Below, in pieces: positions 1 to 8,804 of a stretch of DNA of 64,000 nt (within the stretch, counting starts at the first letter, position 1; each line of letters starts with the position of its first letter). The translations under genes and the position numbers were made by a program. Origin of the DNA: Alphaproteobacteria bacterium (lineage in GTDB: Bacteria; Pseudomonadota; Alphaproteobacteria; UBA6615); assembly GCA_021774445.1 (NCBI GenBank), contig JAJFJA010000006.1:49820-113819 (forward strand). The letters are read 5' to 3'. Under the pieces are notes generated by a model. That model ran no database searches. It saw nothing but the letters and a program-made list of their open reading frames with translations, and was not told the origin of the DNA.

Positions 1-508
1 GCAGCAGCTTCTCCAGGGCGTCGTCGAGCTGATGCGGTCGGAAGGCCCGGATGTCGCGCAACCAAGGCCGATAACGAGCCAGCTCTACCGCCGTCAGTTT
101 CTGCGCCAGCGCGCTTTCTTCGATACGGTTAAGCTCCAGCGTGAAAAACAGCAGGTCCGACGAGATCGCCGTGACCTCTTCCTGCATGCCCTGGTAAAAC
201 CGCGCGATTTCTGCGTCGCCCATATCCCCGGCATAAAGCAGCGACGCGTAACTCATCACCCGCCCCAGCACCTCGTCGATCGCTTCATAGCTGGCGATCG
301 CGGCCGCGAGCCCGGTCCCGTCCAGGTCGGCCAATCCTCCTTTGTGTTCTTTTTGGAACGCCTGGGCGTTGGCCTTGGCTTTGTTCAAGGCATCCCGCAA
401 TTCCGGCGACTCCGGGCTGGGGAACAGATCGCTCAAATCCCAGTTCGGCAATGTCTGCCCGCCGGTGGTCGTGGCACTGGCCGCTATGGGGCTGGTAGAA
501 TCGGTCAT
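1..508 (-). CDS. pepF: M3 family oligoendopeptidase (PepF-like), N-terminal part only
   Basis: The gene reads leftward and runs off the window, so only about 169 N-terminal residues are visible. It opens with MTDSTSP and soon shows LPNWDLSDLFPSPES, the 'W-DLSDLF' opening typical of M3 oligoendopeptidase F proteins. A helical stretch of the PepF N-terminal domain follows (ASLLYAGDMGD, LLFFTLELNRIEE). The zinc-binding HExxH motif lies beyond the edge and cannot be checked. The family consists of cytoplasmic zinc metallopeptidases that cut short peptides. The ATG start is supported by an AAGGAG about 6 bases upstream. It is divergent from the acyl-CoA synthetase at 609, with about 100 bp between them for both promoters. 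Confidence 0.87.
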   Translation of the reverse strand, partial: MTDSTSPIAASATTTGGQTLPNWDLSDLFPSPESPELRDALNKAKANAQAFQKEHKGGLADLDGTGLAAAIASYEAIDEVLGRVMSYASLLYAGDMGDAEIARFYQGMQEEVTAISSDLLFFTLELNRIEESALAQKLTAVELARYRPWLRDIRAFRPHQLDDALEKLL

Positions 509-608
509 ATAACGCTCCTTGAAACCTCAACACAGATGGGGTCCGATTAACCGCCTAGCAACCGTGTGGCGTCGAACATTCCGCCGCCGGGCGAAACGAG
601 GGGACAGC

Positions 609-2435
609 ATGGCGATGACGACGGGCAAGTATGCCGATCGGTACCGGCACTGGCGAACATTGCCACAGGTCTTTTTCGAAAAGATGATCGAGCGTGAGGA
701 CCAGGCGCTGTTTTGGACCGCCCAGGCCAATGGCTGGCAGGCCCTGACCTGGCGCCAGGTTGGGGACCGGGTCAGTGCCCTGAGTCGCGGCCTGCGCCGG
801 CTCGGCCTAGAACCCGGCGATCGCATCGCCTTGATCGCCGAGAATAGCCCCGATTGGGCGATCGCCGATCTCGCCATCATGTCGGCCGGGGGGCTCACTG
901 TCCCCGGCTACACCACCAATACTATCGACGATCACATCCACCTCCTCGGCGACAGCGGCGCCAAACTGGCCATCGTATCCACCGCCGACCTCGCCCAGCG
1001 CCTGCTGCCGGCGGCCGGCCAAGTCGCCACTGTCGAGGGCGTGATCTGCATCGAGCCGATTACCGATTCCGGCGGCGTAACCACGCATGATTGGCAGACC
1101 GTGATCGACCGTGGCGCCGCGGCACCCGACGACGTTGCCACCGTCCTGGATGCCGCTCAGCGCACCGACACCGCCTGTCTGATCTACACCTCGGGAACCG
1201 GAGGCCAGCCCAAGGGAGTCATGCTGAGCCATGGCGCTATTCTGGCGAACTGCCTGGGCGCCTATCATCTGTTCGATGATTCCGGGCTGCTTGAAGTCGA
1301 CGAAGAGGTTTTCCTATCTTTCCTGCCACTCAGCCATTCTTACGAGCACACCGCAGGCCTCCACTTTCCCATCTCCATCGGCGCCCAGATCTATTTCGCC
1401 GAATCCGTCGACCGGCTCAGCGCCAACATGACCACCGCCCACCCCACCATCATGACCGCCGTGCCGCGCCTGTACGAGCTGATGCACCAACGCATCACCG
1501 CCGGGGTCACCCGCAAGGGCGGCCTCAGCGCCAAACTCTTCAATCGCACGGTCATGCGTGGCCGCCAGCGCTATGAAGGCGGGCCGGCCGGCTTGGGATT
1601 ATTCGGCCGCCTGGAAGACAAGCTGCTCGACCGGCTGGTGCGCGCCAAGGTGGCCGAGCGTTTCGGCGGTCGGCTGAAGGCGTTTGTTTCCGGCGGCGCT
1701 CCCCTAAATTATGACGTTGGCACCTTCTTCCTCGCCCTTGGCATACGTTTGCTGCAGGGCTATGGCCAGACCGAAACCGCCCCGGTCGTCAGTTGTAATC
1801 CCCCGCAAAACATCCGTATCCATACCGTTGGTCCCGCCTTCCCCGACGTCGAGGTCAAGATCGCCGAGGATGGCGAGATCCTGGTGCGCGGCGAACTGAC
1901 CATGCAGGGATACTGGAACAATCCTGAGGCCACGGCGGAGGTGCTCCGAGACGGCTGGGTCCATACCGGAGACATCGGTCATGTCGACGAACACGGCTAC
2001 ATCCGCATCACCGACCGCAAGAAAGACATCATCGTCAACTCCGCCGGCGACACCCTGTCGCCGCAGCGTATTGAGGGCATGCTGACCTTCGAGCCGGAAT
2101 TGGCGCAGGCCATGGTGATCGGCGACAAGCGGCCGCACTTGGTCGCCCTTCTGGTGCCCGATGACGAATTTCTGCGGCGTTGGGCGAGCACCGCGGGCAA
2201 ACCGCCCGACTTGGCCGAGCTATGCAAGGAGGACAGCTTTCGCACCGCCCTCGCACCGGCCGTCGATCGCGCCAACAAACGTCTCTCCAGTATGGAGCAA
2301 ATACGCCGCTTCGCCGTCGCGTCTAGCGCCTTCACCACCGAAAATGCCATGATGACGCCGTCACTGAAGATCCGCCGCCATGTCATTTCCGAGCACTATG
2401 GCCCGGCTCTTGAGCAGCTCTACCAGCGGGGCTAG
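609..2435 (+). CDS. Long-chain acyl-CoA synthetase (AMP-forming, FAA1/COG1022 type)
   Basis: This is a 608-residue member of the ANL adenylating superfamily. It activates fatty acids to acyl-CoA through an acyl-AMP intermediate. Visible motifs are the phosphate-binding loop YTSGTGGQPKG near residue 192, GYGQTET near 384, and HTGDIG followed by DRKKDII near 467, which are the A5, A7 and A8-type motifs. Length and order match bacterial FAA1-like enzymes. The ATG at 609 is preferred over the upstream in-frame ATG at 519 because GAGGGG lies just before it and homologues begin near here. It is divergent from pepF and followed by a BON lipoprotein 57 bp downstream. The exact chain-length preference cannot be read from sequence. 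Confidence 0.93.
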   Translation: MAMTTGKYADRYRHWRTLPQVFFEKMIEREDQALFWTAQANGWQALTWRQVGDRVSALSRGLRRLGLEPGDRIALIAENSPDWAIADLAIMSAGGLTVPGYTTNTIDDHIHLLGDSGAKLAIVSTADLAQRLLPAAGQVATVEGVICIEPITDSGGVTTHDWQTVIDRGAAAPDDVATVLDAAQRTDTACLIYTSGTGGQPKGVMLSHGAILANCLGAYHLFDDSGLLEVDEEVFLSFLPLSHSYEHTAGLHFPISIGAQIYFAESVDRLSANMTTAHPTIMTAVPRLYELMHQRITAGVTRKGGLSAKLFNRTVMRGRQRYEGGPAGLGLFGRLEDKLLDRLVRAKVAERFGGRLKAFVSGGAPLNYDVGTFFLALGIRLLQGYGQTETAPVVSCNPPQNIRIHTVGPAFPDVEVKIAEDGEILVRGELTMQGYWNNPEATAEVLRDGWVHTGDIGHVDEHGYIRITDRKKDIIVNSAGDTLSPQRIEGMLTFEPELAQAMVIGDKRPHLVALLVPDDEFLRRWASTAGKPPDLAELCKEDSFRTALAPAVDRANKRLSSMEQIRRFAVASSAFTTENAMMTPSLKIRRHVISEHYGPALEQLYQRG

Positions 2436-2440
2436 ATAGG

Positions 2441-2465
2441 CATTGTCGAGGTACGTTCGACAATG
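2441..2465. repeat. 9-bp inverted repeat between acyl-CoA synthetase and BON lipoprotein
   Basis: CATTGTCGA and TCGACAATG are perfect inverted repeats separated by 7 bases (GGTACGT). The site starts 6 bp after the synthetase stop and ends 27 bp before the lipoprotein start. It may be an operator or a short mRNA hairpin. There is no T-tract, so a simple intrinsic terminator is unlikely. Confidence 0.5.
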
Positions 2466-2492
2466 ACCGCGACCGAACCCACGGAGGCCACC

Positions 2493-3053
2493 ATGAAACT
2501 CTTCTCCCGCGCCGGCGCGCTGCCGACGCTTCTCCTCGCCGCCATCTTGACCTTGACCGCCTGCGGCGCCGTCGAAAGCGTCGTTGACGACCGTTCGGCC
2601 GGCCAAGTGCTTGACGATAATGTCATCTACACCAAGATCTCCACCGGTCTCGTCCGCGAGTCCGCTGACCTCTATCTCGACGTGAGCACCAGCGTGTTCC
2701 AGGGCCGCGTCATGCTGACGGGCTCGGTCCCCAACCGCGATAGTCTCGATACTTCTGCGCGGGTAGCCAATGCCGTCGCCGGCGTTACCGAGGTCATCAA
2801 CGAACTACAGATCACCGAGGAGGGCGGTTTCAAGTCGACGGCAAAGGACCTCGCCATCGAGGCCAAGTTGGAGGCCAAACTCATCGGCGCGACCAACATC
2901 AAGCAGTCCAACTACCGTTGGAAATCCGTCCATGGCATCGTCTATCTGCTCGGCTTGGCCCAGGACCAGGCCGAACTGAATCGCGTGTTGACGGTGATCA
3001 AGGACACCGACGGCGTCGACCGCGTCATCACCCATGTCAAGCTGATCGCTTAG
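2493..3053 (+). CDS. BON-domain outer-membrane lipoprotein (OsmY/DolP-like)
   Basis: The 186-residue precursor has a lipoprotein signal peptide with hydrophobic core LLLAAILTL and lipobox LTAC (Cys at residue 24). Two BON-like repeats follow. The first holds 'V-L-G-V' spacing around VMLTGSVPN and GVTEVINELQI; the second holds HGIVYLLGLAQ and DGVDRVITHVKLI. BON proteins such as OsmY and DolP sit in the periplasm or outer membrane and bind phospholipid surfaces. The ATG at 2493 is chosen over 2463 because it has GGAGGCC just upstream and directly opens the signal peptide. The gene converges on the epimerase at 3214, and a strong palindrome lies between the two. Confidence 0.88.
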   Translation: MKLFSRAGALPTLLLAAILTLTACGAVESVVDDRSAGQVLDDNVIYTKISTGLVRESADLYLDVSTSVFQGRVMLTGSVPNRDSLDTSARVANAVAGVTEVINELQITEEGGFKSTAKDLAIEAKLEAKLIGATNIKQSNYRWKSVHGIVYLLGLAQDQAELNRVLTVIKDTDGVDRVITHVKLIA

Positions 3054-3184
3054 ACCCGGCGCGCCACCAACACCTGACAAGACCCAGACCGGATCCGGCC
3101 ACGGCCGTGACGACGGCCCGCCGCCCCTACGGCGCCCCCGCGGAGGCGCGGACCGGCAGGTCCGCTGCCGCAAGCGACAATGAC

Positions 3185-3218
3185 TCTAGCGTGAGTTGGC
3201 AAGCCAACTCACGCTAGA
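3185..3218. terminator. 34-bp near-continuous palindrome (16-bp arms) at a convergent gene end
   Basis: The arms 3185-3200 and 3203-3218 are perfect reverse complements separated only by AA. The palindrome lies downstream of the BON lipoprotein and contains the TAG stop of the leftward epimerase. Its position between convergent genes suggests a bidirectional terminator or mRNA 3'-end stabiliser. It lacks the U-tract of a canonical intrinsic terminator on either strand. Confidence 0.6.
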
Positions 3219-4197
3219 TCCCGTGATACTCCTTGTACCACGCGACGAACTTCGGAATGCCCGTGTCGATGGAAGTGCGCGGCTCGTAGCCTAGGCAGCG
3301 CCGGCTCGCCTCCACATCGGCATAGGTCGCTTTCACGTCGCCGGGCTGGATCGGCTGATAGTCGATCACCGCCCGCATGCCCAACGCACTCTCGATCAGC
3401 CCGATGAAGCGCATCAGCGGCTCGACCTTGTGGTTGCCGAGATTGAACAGCGCGTGCGGCGTGCTCTCCTCATTGACCCGGGGCGGCCGGTCCAAGGCGG
3501 CGACGACGCCCTGAACGATATCGTCCACATAAGTGAAGTCGCGGCTCATCTCGCCATAGTTGAACACCGGAATCGGCTCGCCGGCGATTATTTTCGAGGT
3601 GAAGATATACGCCGACATGTCCGGCCGGCCCCACGGCCCATAGGCGCTGAAGAAGCGCAGCCCCGTCGCCTTCACACCGAACATGTCGCTGTAGGAGTAG
3701 CACATCAGCTCGTCGGCACGCTTGGTCGCGGCATAGAGCGAGATCGGGCTATCCACCGGATCGCCGACCGCAAACGGTAGTTTGGTGTTGCCGCCATAAA
3801 CCGAGGATGAACTCGCATAGACCATATGCTGCAGCCGGTCGCCCAAACGGCGTGCCAGCTCCATCACATTGAATTGACCGATCAGGTTGGCCTTCACATA
3901 GGCCGCCGGATTTTTCAGGCTGTACCGCACCCCCGCCTGCGCCGCCAAGTGAATGATGCGGTCGAGTTCCGGCACGCCTTCGACGGCTTCGTCCAGCGAG
4001 TCGGCTTCCGAAACATCCGCATGTACGAACCGAAAGCCGCGCATCCCGTCCAGCCGTGCCACCCGGGCTTTCTTGAGATTGACGTCGTAATAGTCGTTCA
4101 GATTGTCGATACCGAGCACGCTCTCGCCGCGCGCCAGCAGCGTCTCCGCGACATGCATTCCGATAAAGCCGGCTACACCGGTAACAAGGACGGTCAT
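3214..4197 (-). CDS. NAD-dependent epimerase, probable UDP-glucuronate 4-epimerase
   Basis: This 327-residue extended SDR has the Rossmann motif TGVAGFIGMH at the N-terminus. The segment DNLNDYYDVNLKKARV is characteristic of UDP-glucuronate 4-epimerases that supply UDP-galacturonate for surface polysaccharide. The catalytic set is visible as SSSSVYGG and YAATK. The ATG at 4197 (MTVLVTG) is chosen over an upstream in-frame extension because GGAAGAG lies just before it and the Rossmann fold should begin at once. The stop codon lies inside the palindrome at 3185-3218. A related UDP-sugar epimerase activity cannot be excluded. Confidence 0.88.
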   Translation of the reverse strand: MTVLVTGVAGFIGMHVAETLLARGESVLGIDNLNDYYDVNLKKARVARLDGMRGFRFVHADVSEADSLDEAVEGVPELDRIIHLAAQAGVRYSLKNPAAYVKANLIGQFNVMELARRLGDRLQHMVYASSSSVYGGNTKLPFAVGDPVDSPISLYAATKRADELMCYSYSDMFGVKATGLRFFSAYGPWGRPDMSAYIFTSKIIAGEPIPVFNYGEMSRDFTYVDDIVQGVVAALDRPPRVNEESTPHALFNLGNHKVEPLMRFIGLIESALGMRAVIDYQPIQPGDVKATYADVEASRRCLGYEPRTSIDTGIPKFVAWYKEYHGI

Positions 4198-4440
4198 CTC
4201 TCTTCCACGCTCAACGCCAAGGTCTAACCCTATAGCGCACGCCACCACGGATTGCACCCTCTTGCCACAATTCCCGTGGACCGTATCGAGTCGTTGCTTG
4301 CGGAACCGCAACCCCGGCCGCAACTATCGATCTCCGCCCGACGCGACGCGCGGCGCTATGTTGCGTAATATCGCCGCCACATGGACAGCAGGCACGGGGA
4401 AACATACATTCCCGAAGATCATGCCGGGTGGAGCAATACG

Positions 4441-7400
4441 ATGACTCTTGCGGCGGTAACGCTCGATGACAAATACGTCGTCGAGACCGGACGGATTTTC
4501 GTCACCGGCAGTCAGGCGCTGGTTCGGCTGCCGATGATGCAGCGTCGCCGCGACGAGGCGGCCGGCCTTAACACCGCCTGCTTCGTCTCCGGCTACCGCG
4601 GCTCTCCCTTGGGCGGCCTCGACCAGCAATTCCAACGGGCCGGGGCCTTCCTCGAACGCCACCACATCCGGTTCATGCCGGCTGTCAACGAAGACCTTGG
4701 CGCCACGGCGGTCTGGGGAACCCAGAACGTCGCCCTCGGCCCCGGCGCCCGTTACGACGGCGTCTTCGGCATGTGGTACGGCAAGGGTCCCGGGGTCGAC
4801 CGCTCTGGCGATGTCTTCAAGCATGGCAATCTTGCCGGCACGGCGCCCCATGGCGGCGTTCTCCTGCTGGCCGGCGACGACCACACTTGCAAATCCTCCA
4901 CCACGGCGCATCAGTCTGAATACACCTTCATGGACGCCTCGATTCCGGTCCTGCACCCGACTGGCGTTCAGGAGTTTTTGGACTTGGGCCTGTTCGGCTG
5001 GGCACTCTCGCGCTATTCCGGTTGCTGGGTCGGTTTCAAGACCATCAGCGAGTCCGTCGACGCCTCCGCGTCGGTTTTCGTTGACCCTCACCGCACCGTC
5101 TTTACGCCGCCGACCGACTTCGAGATGCCGCCGGGCGGCCTCGGGATTCGCTGGCCCGACCCGCCGCTTGATCAGGAATACCGGCTCCACAAGTACAAGC
5201 TTTATGCCGCCCTGGCTTTCGCCCGCGCCAATCATATCGACAAGATCGTTATCGACAGTCCCAAGCGGCGCCTCGGTATCGTCACCGCCGGCAAGTCCTA
5301 TCTCGACGTTCGCCAGGCCCTTGAGGATCTCGGTATCGACGACGAGCTCGCCACCGAGATCGGCCTCAGCGTCTACAAGGTCGCCATGACCTGGCCCCTC
5401 GAACGCGAAGGCGTGCGGCATTTTGCCGAGGGACTGGAAGAGGTTCTGGTCATCGAGGAAAAACGCGCCGTTATGGAAAACCAGCTCAAAGAGCAGCTCT
5501 ATAACTGGCGCGCCGATGTCCGTCCTCGGGTCATCGGCAAGTTCGACGACAACGGCGAATGGATACTGCCCTCGACCGGAGAGCTGACCCCCGCCCGCAT
5601 CGCCCGGGTCATCGCCGCCCGTATCGCCCGTTTTCACACCTCCCCGCTCATCCAAGAACGCCTTGCATTCCTGGAACGCAAGGAAGCGGCGCTCGAAAAA
5701 CGCGCGGCACCCATCACCCGCGTGCCGTTCTTCTGTTCCGGCTGTCCTCACAACACCTCGACCCGCGTGCCCGAGGGCAGTCGCGCGCTCGCCGGCATCG
5801 GCTGCCACTACATGGTCACCTGGATGGATCGCCGGACCCAGACCTTCACCCAAATGGGCGGGGAAGGTGTGACCTGGGTCGGTCAGGCGCCCTTTACCGA
5901 CGAGAAGCACATTTTCGTCAATCTCGGCGACGGCACCTATTTTCATTCCGGCATACTGGCCATCCGCCAGGCTATCGCCGCCGGCGTCAATATCACCTAC
6001 AAACTGCTCTACAACGACGCCGTGGCCATGACCGGCGGCCAGCCGGTCGACGGTACGCTCTCGGTACCGCAACTGACGCGACAGCTCGCGGCCGAAGGTA
6101 TCGGCAAGATCGTCGTGGTGTCCGAACGGCCGGAGTCCTATGCCATCGGCGCCGACTTTGCGCCTCATGTCGCCGTCCATCCCCGTGATGAACTCGACGC
6201 CGTCCAGCGCCAGTTGCGCGAGTGGCCCGGCGTCTCGGTCCTGATCTACGATCAGACTTGCGCCGCCGAGAAACGCCGCCGCCGCAAGCGCGGTCTCTAC
6301 CCCGACCCGCCGAAGCGGGCCGTCATCAACGAGGCGGTCTGCGAAGGCTGCGGCGATTGCTCGACCCAATCCAACTGTCTATCGGTCGTCCCCGTCGAGA
6401 CCGAATTCGGCCGCAAGCGCGCCATCGATCAATCCACCTGCAATAAGGATTTCTCCTGCCTCAAGGGATTCTGCCCCAGCTTCGTCACGATCGAGGGTGG
6501 CCGTCTTAAGAAACCCCGTCCGCAAGAGCGGCCCACGGCGCAATCCACATCGGCCTTCGCCGGCGAATTGCCCGAGCCGACCTTGCCCCGACTCGATCAG
6601 CCCTACGGCATTCTGGTAACCGGCATTGGCGGCACCGGCGTCGTCACCATCGGCGCCTTATTGGGCACCGCCGCCCATATCGAACAGAAGGGTGTATCCG
6701 TCCTCGATATGACCGGTCTCGCCCAAAAGGGCGGCGCCGTCGTCAGCCATGTACGTATCGCCAAGGCACCGCAGGACATCCAGGCGGTCCGCATTGCCGC
6801 CGGCGGCGCCCGCTTGATCCTCGGCTGCGACATGGTCGTCGCCGCGAGTTTCGACGCCCTCGCCAAGATGCAGCCGGACACCACCCATGCCGTCGTCAAC
6901 AGCCAGCGCACCGTCACCGCCGATTTCACGACCAATCCCGATCTGGCCTTCCCGGACGACGAGCTCCGGCACGCCGTGGCCGATGCCGCCGGCCCGGCAA
7001 ACACCGAGTTTGTCGAGGCCACGCGTCTCGCCACCGCGCTCATCGGCGACTCCATCGCCACCAATCTTTTCATGCTCGGATACGCCTGGCAAAAAGGCCT
7101 GGTACCGGTGAGCCGCGCGGCGATCCAGCAAGCGATCGAGCTCAATGGCATCGCCGTTGAGCTGAATCAGCAGGCCTTCCTGTGGGGCCGCCGCGCCGCC
7201 CATGATTTGCCCCAGGTCACGCGCCTGGCTGCCCCCAAGACCCCGCCATCCCTGCAGCCACGGCAGCTTTCCACCACCCTGGACGACGTGATCGAACAGC
7301 GTGTCGAGCAATTGACCGCATACCAGAATAAGGCCTATGCGGCGCGCTACCGCGCTTTGGTCGCGCGCGTCCAATCCGCCGCCGCCGAACGCGCGCCGGG

Positions 7401-7938
7401 GCTGACCGGGCTCGCCGAGGCGGTCGCGCGCAACTATCACAAGTTGCTGGCCTATAAGGACGAGTATGAAGTCGCGCGGTTATTTACCGATGGCCGCTTC
7501 CAGCGCCGCTTGAGCGCCCAGTTCGAAGGCGATTTCACCGTCAAGTTCCATATGGCACCGCCGCTCTTGGCCAAGCGTGACGAGCGCACCGGCCACCAGA
7601 TCAAGCGCCAGTTCGGCGCCTGGATGCTCCCGGCCCTGAAGCTGTTGGCCGCCTGTCGCGGCCTGCGCGGCACGCCCTTCGATCCCTTCGGCCGCACCGC
7701 TGAGCGGCGGCTGGAACGCCAATTGATTGCCGATTATGAGGCCACCGTCGCCGAGTTGCTGGCCACTCTCGACCACGACAATCATGCCCTGGCTGTGGAA
7801 ATCGCGAGCTTACCGGAAAAAATCCGCGGTTATGGTCACATCAAGGAGCATAACCTGGTCCAAACCCGCGCCCGGGAAGCCGAACTCATGGCAATCTTTC
7901 GCGATCCCCGTCTCGGCGCCGCCTCCGCCGCCCAGTAA
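4441..7938 (+). CDS. Indolepyruvate:ferredoxin oxidoreductase, fused alpha/beta subunits
   Basis: The 1165-residue protein joins the subunits that are separate IorA and IorB in archaea. It oxidatively decarboxylates aryl or branched 2-oxoacids with CoA, reducing ferredoxin. The order is an N-terminal pyruvate-oxidoreductase-like domain (VSGYRGSPLGG), a TPP-binding domain (CSGCPHNTS near 435, GDGTYFHSG near 497, NDAVAMTGGQ near 525), a cysteine-rich 4Fe-4S segment near 633-680 (CEGCGDC, then CLKGFCP), the gamma/beta-type domain (GIGGTGVVTIG near 727) and a C-terminal DUF6537-like region. The ATG at 4441 follows GGTGGAG. It is divergent from the epimerase and converges on gapR with a 4-bp gap. 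A long leftward reading frame across its 5' half is a codon-bias shadow. Confidence 0.93.
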   Translation: MTLAAVTLDDKYVVETGRIFVTGSQALVRLPMMQRRRDEAAGLNTACFVSGYRGSPLGGLDQQFQRAGAFLERHHIRFMPAVNEDLGATAVWGTQNVALGPGARYDGVFGMWYGKGPGVDRSGDVFKHGNLAGTAPHGGVLLLAGDDHTCKSSTTAHQSEYTFMDASIPVLHPTGVQEFLDLGLFGWALSRYSGCWVGFKTISESVDASASVFVDPHRTVFTPPTDFEMPPGGLGIRWPDPPLDQEYRLHKYKLYAALAFARANHIDKIVIDSPKRRLGIVTAGKSYLDVRQALEDLGIDDELATEIGLSVYKVAMTWPLEREGVRHFAEGLEEVLVIEEKRAVMENQLKEQLYNWRADVRPRVIGKFDDNGEWILPSTGELTPARIARVIAARIARFHTSPLIQERLAFLERKEAALEKRAAPITRVPFFCSGCPHNTSTRVPEGSRALAGIGCHYMVTWMDRRTQTFTQMGGEGVTWVGQAPFTDEKHIFVNLGDGTYFHSGILAIRQAIAAGVNITYKLLYNDAVAMTGGQPVDGTLSVPQLTRQLAAEGIGKIVVVSERPESYAIGADFAPHVAVHPRDELDAVQRQLREWPGVSVLIYDQTCAAEKRRRRKRGLYPDPPKRAVINEAVCEGCGDCSTQSNCLSVVPVETEFGRKRAIDQSTCNKDFSCLKGFCPSFVTIEGGRLKKPRPQERPTAQSTSAFAGELPEPTLPRLDQPYGILVTGIGGTGVVTIGALLGTAAHIEQKGVSVLDMTGLAQKGGAVVSHVRIAKAPQDIQAVRIAAGGARLILGCDMVVAASFDALAKMQPDTTHAVVNSQRTVTADFTTNPDLAFPDDELRHAVADAAGPANTEFVEATRLATALIGDSIATNLFMLGYAWQKGLVPVSRAAIQQAIELNGIAVELNQQAFLWGRRAAHDLPQVTRLAAPKTPPSLQPRQLSTTLDDVIEQRVEQLTAYQNKAYAARYRALVARVQSAAAERAPGLTGLAEAVARNYHKLLAYKDEYEVARLFTDGRFQRRLSAQFEGDFTVKFHMAPPLLAKRDERTGHQIKRQFGAWMLPALKLLAACRGLRGTPFDPFGRTAERRLERQLIADYEATVAELLATLDHDNHALAVEIASLPEKIRGYGHIKEHNLVQTRAREAELMAIFRDPRLGAASAAQ

Positions 7939-7942
7939 TCTC

Positions 7943-8185
7943 TCAAACCTCAAGCGCCGACCGGTAGACGTCCAGAAGCGCCTCTTGTTCCTGCCGGTCC
8001 TGCGGGTCGATCTTGCGCAGCCGGATGACCTGGCGTAGCGCCTTCACGTCGTAGCCGTTGCCTTTGGCTTCGGCGTATACGTCGCGAATGTCCGCGGCGA
8101 TATTCGCTTTTTCTTCCTCCAACCGCTCGATGCGTTCGACGATTGAGCGCAGTTGATCCACCGCGATGCCGCCAACGTCGGCCAT
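7943..8185 (-). CDS. gapR: GapR family DNA-binding protein (DUF2312)
   Basis: This is an 80-residue, helix-rich, charged protein. [23 protein letters not shown] and the downstream [10 protein letters not shown] segment are the conserved DUF2312 core. GapR of Caulobacter is a nucleoid-associated protein that clamps overtwisted, AT-rich DNA ahead of replication and transcription. The ATG at 8185 has a purine-rich GAGGGGGTGAGG before it and yields the usual short length; the longer in-frame extension is unlikely. It is downstream of the DUF1244 gene on the same strand. The function is inferred from the family. Confidence 0.9.
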   Translation of the reverse strand: MADVGGIAVDQLRSIVERIERLEEEKANIAADIRDVYAEAKGNGYDVKALRQVIRLRKIDPQDRQEQEALLDVYRSALEV

Positions 8186-8293
8186 CCTCACCCCCTCAAT
8201 ATTCGTGAATTCCGTACTACCTCGCAAGGCGCCGGACCTTAGCGATGCGCCGGCACCCGCGCAAGCGGCGGCCCGCAACCCGCGCCCCAAAGG

Positions 8294-8599
8294 TCAATCT
8301 TTGGGTTTATTGGTCTCGTAGGCGGCCAGCTTCTCGGTCGATGCGGCGGTCTGATGCTGCGCCTTCCAATCGCCATAGGGCATGCCGTAAACGATCTCCC
8401 GCGCCTCGTCATAGCTCAGGTCCAAGCCGCTGCCCTCCGCTTCGGCACGATACCATTTGCTGAGGCAGTTGCGGCAGAACCCGGCCAGATTCATCAGGTC
8501 GATATTCTGCACGTCCGTGCGCTCCCGCAGATGCGCCACCAGCCGGCGAAAGGCCGCCGCTTCCAGTTCGGTACGCGTTTTATTGTCGATATTCGGCAT
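8294..8599 (-). CDS. DUF1244 family protein
   Basis: The 101-residue protein carries the conserved FRRLVAHLRERTDVQNIDLMNL and GFCRNCLSKW segments of DUF1244, a small proteobacterial family with a CRNC motif. The biochemical role is not established; the CxxC-like pair could bind metal, but that is a guess. The ATG at 8599 follows GAGGAAG. It precedes gapR on the same strand with about 108 bp between, so the two may be co-transcribed. Confidence 0.88.
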   Translation of the reverse strand: MPNIDNKTRTELEAAAFRRLVAHLRERTDVQNIDLMNLAGFCRNCLSKWYRAEAEGSGLDLSYDEAREIVYGMPYGDWKAQHQTAASTEKLAAYETNKPKD

Positions 8600-8635
8600 A
8601 CTTCCTCACCTACCTGTACTGTCGAGCCCCACCAT

Positions 8636-8735
8636 GTCATGGCGAGGAGGCCGCGGGCTGACGCGGCAATCCAGAGACTGCAGGCTGTTCACCGCTTTCT
8701 GGATCGCCACGGCCGCTTCGCCGCTTCGCGATGAC
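8636..8735. repeat. Dispersed inverted-repeat element, copy A (100 bp)
   Basis: The ends are GTCATGGCGAG and CGCGATGAC, near-complementary. Internal CGGCAATCCAG and CTGGATCGCC also pair, around a short loop near GACTGCAGGC. The pattern CATTGCGAG...GCAATCCAG...CTGGATTGC...CGCAATGA is a recurrent intergenic repeat type in alphaproteobacteria. Related half-copies occur at 11572 and 61514. It lies between DUF1244 and the carboxylate-amine ligase. Confidence 0.7.
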
Positions 8736-8804
8736 GAAAATAACGACATCGGGCAGCTCCTTATGTGGGATCACCGACCTCAAAGGCCAGACCCAGGCAC
8801 ATAA

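Noticed and set aside
4324..6369. 681-codon open frame on the minus strand across the indolepyruvate oxidoreductase gene
   Set aside because: It is low in complexity and rich in Gly, Asp and Ala, has no recognisable domain, and lies antisense to a gene with clear catalytic motifs. Codon-bias shadow in GC-rich DNA.
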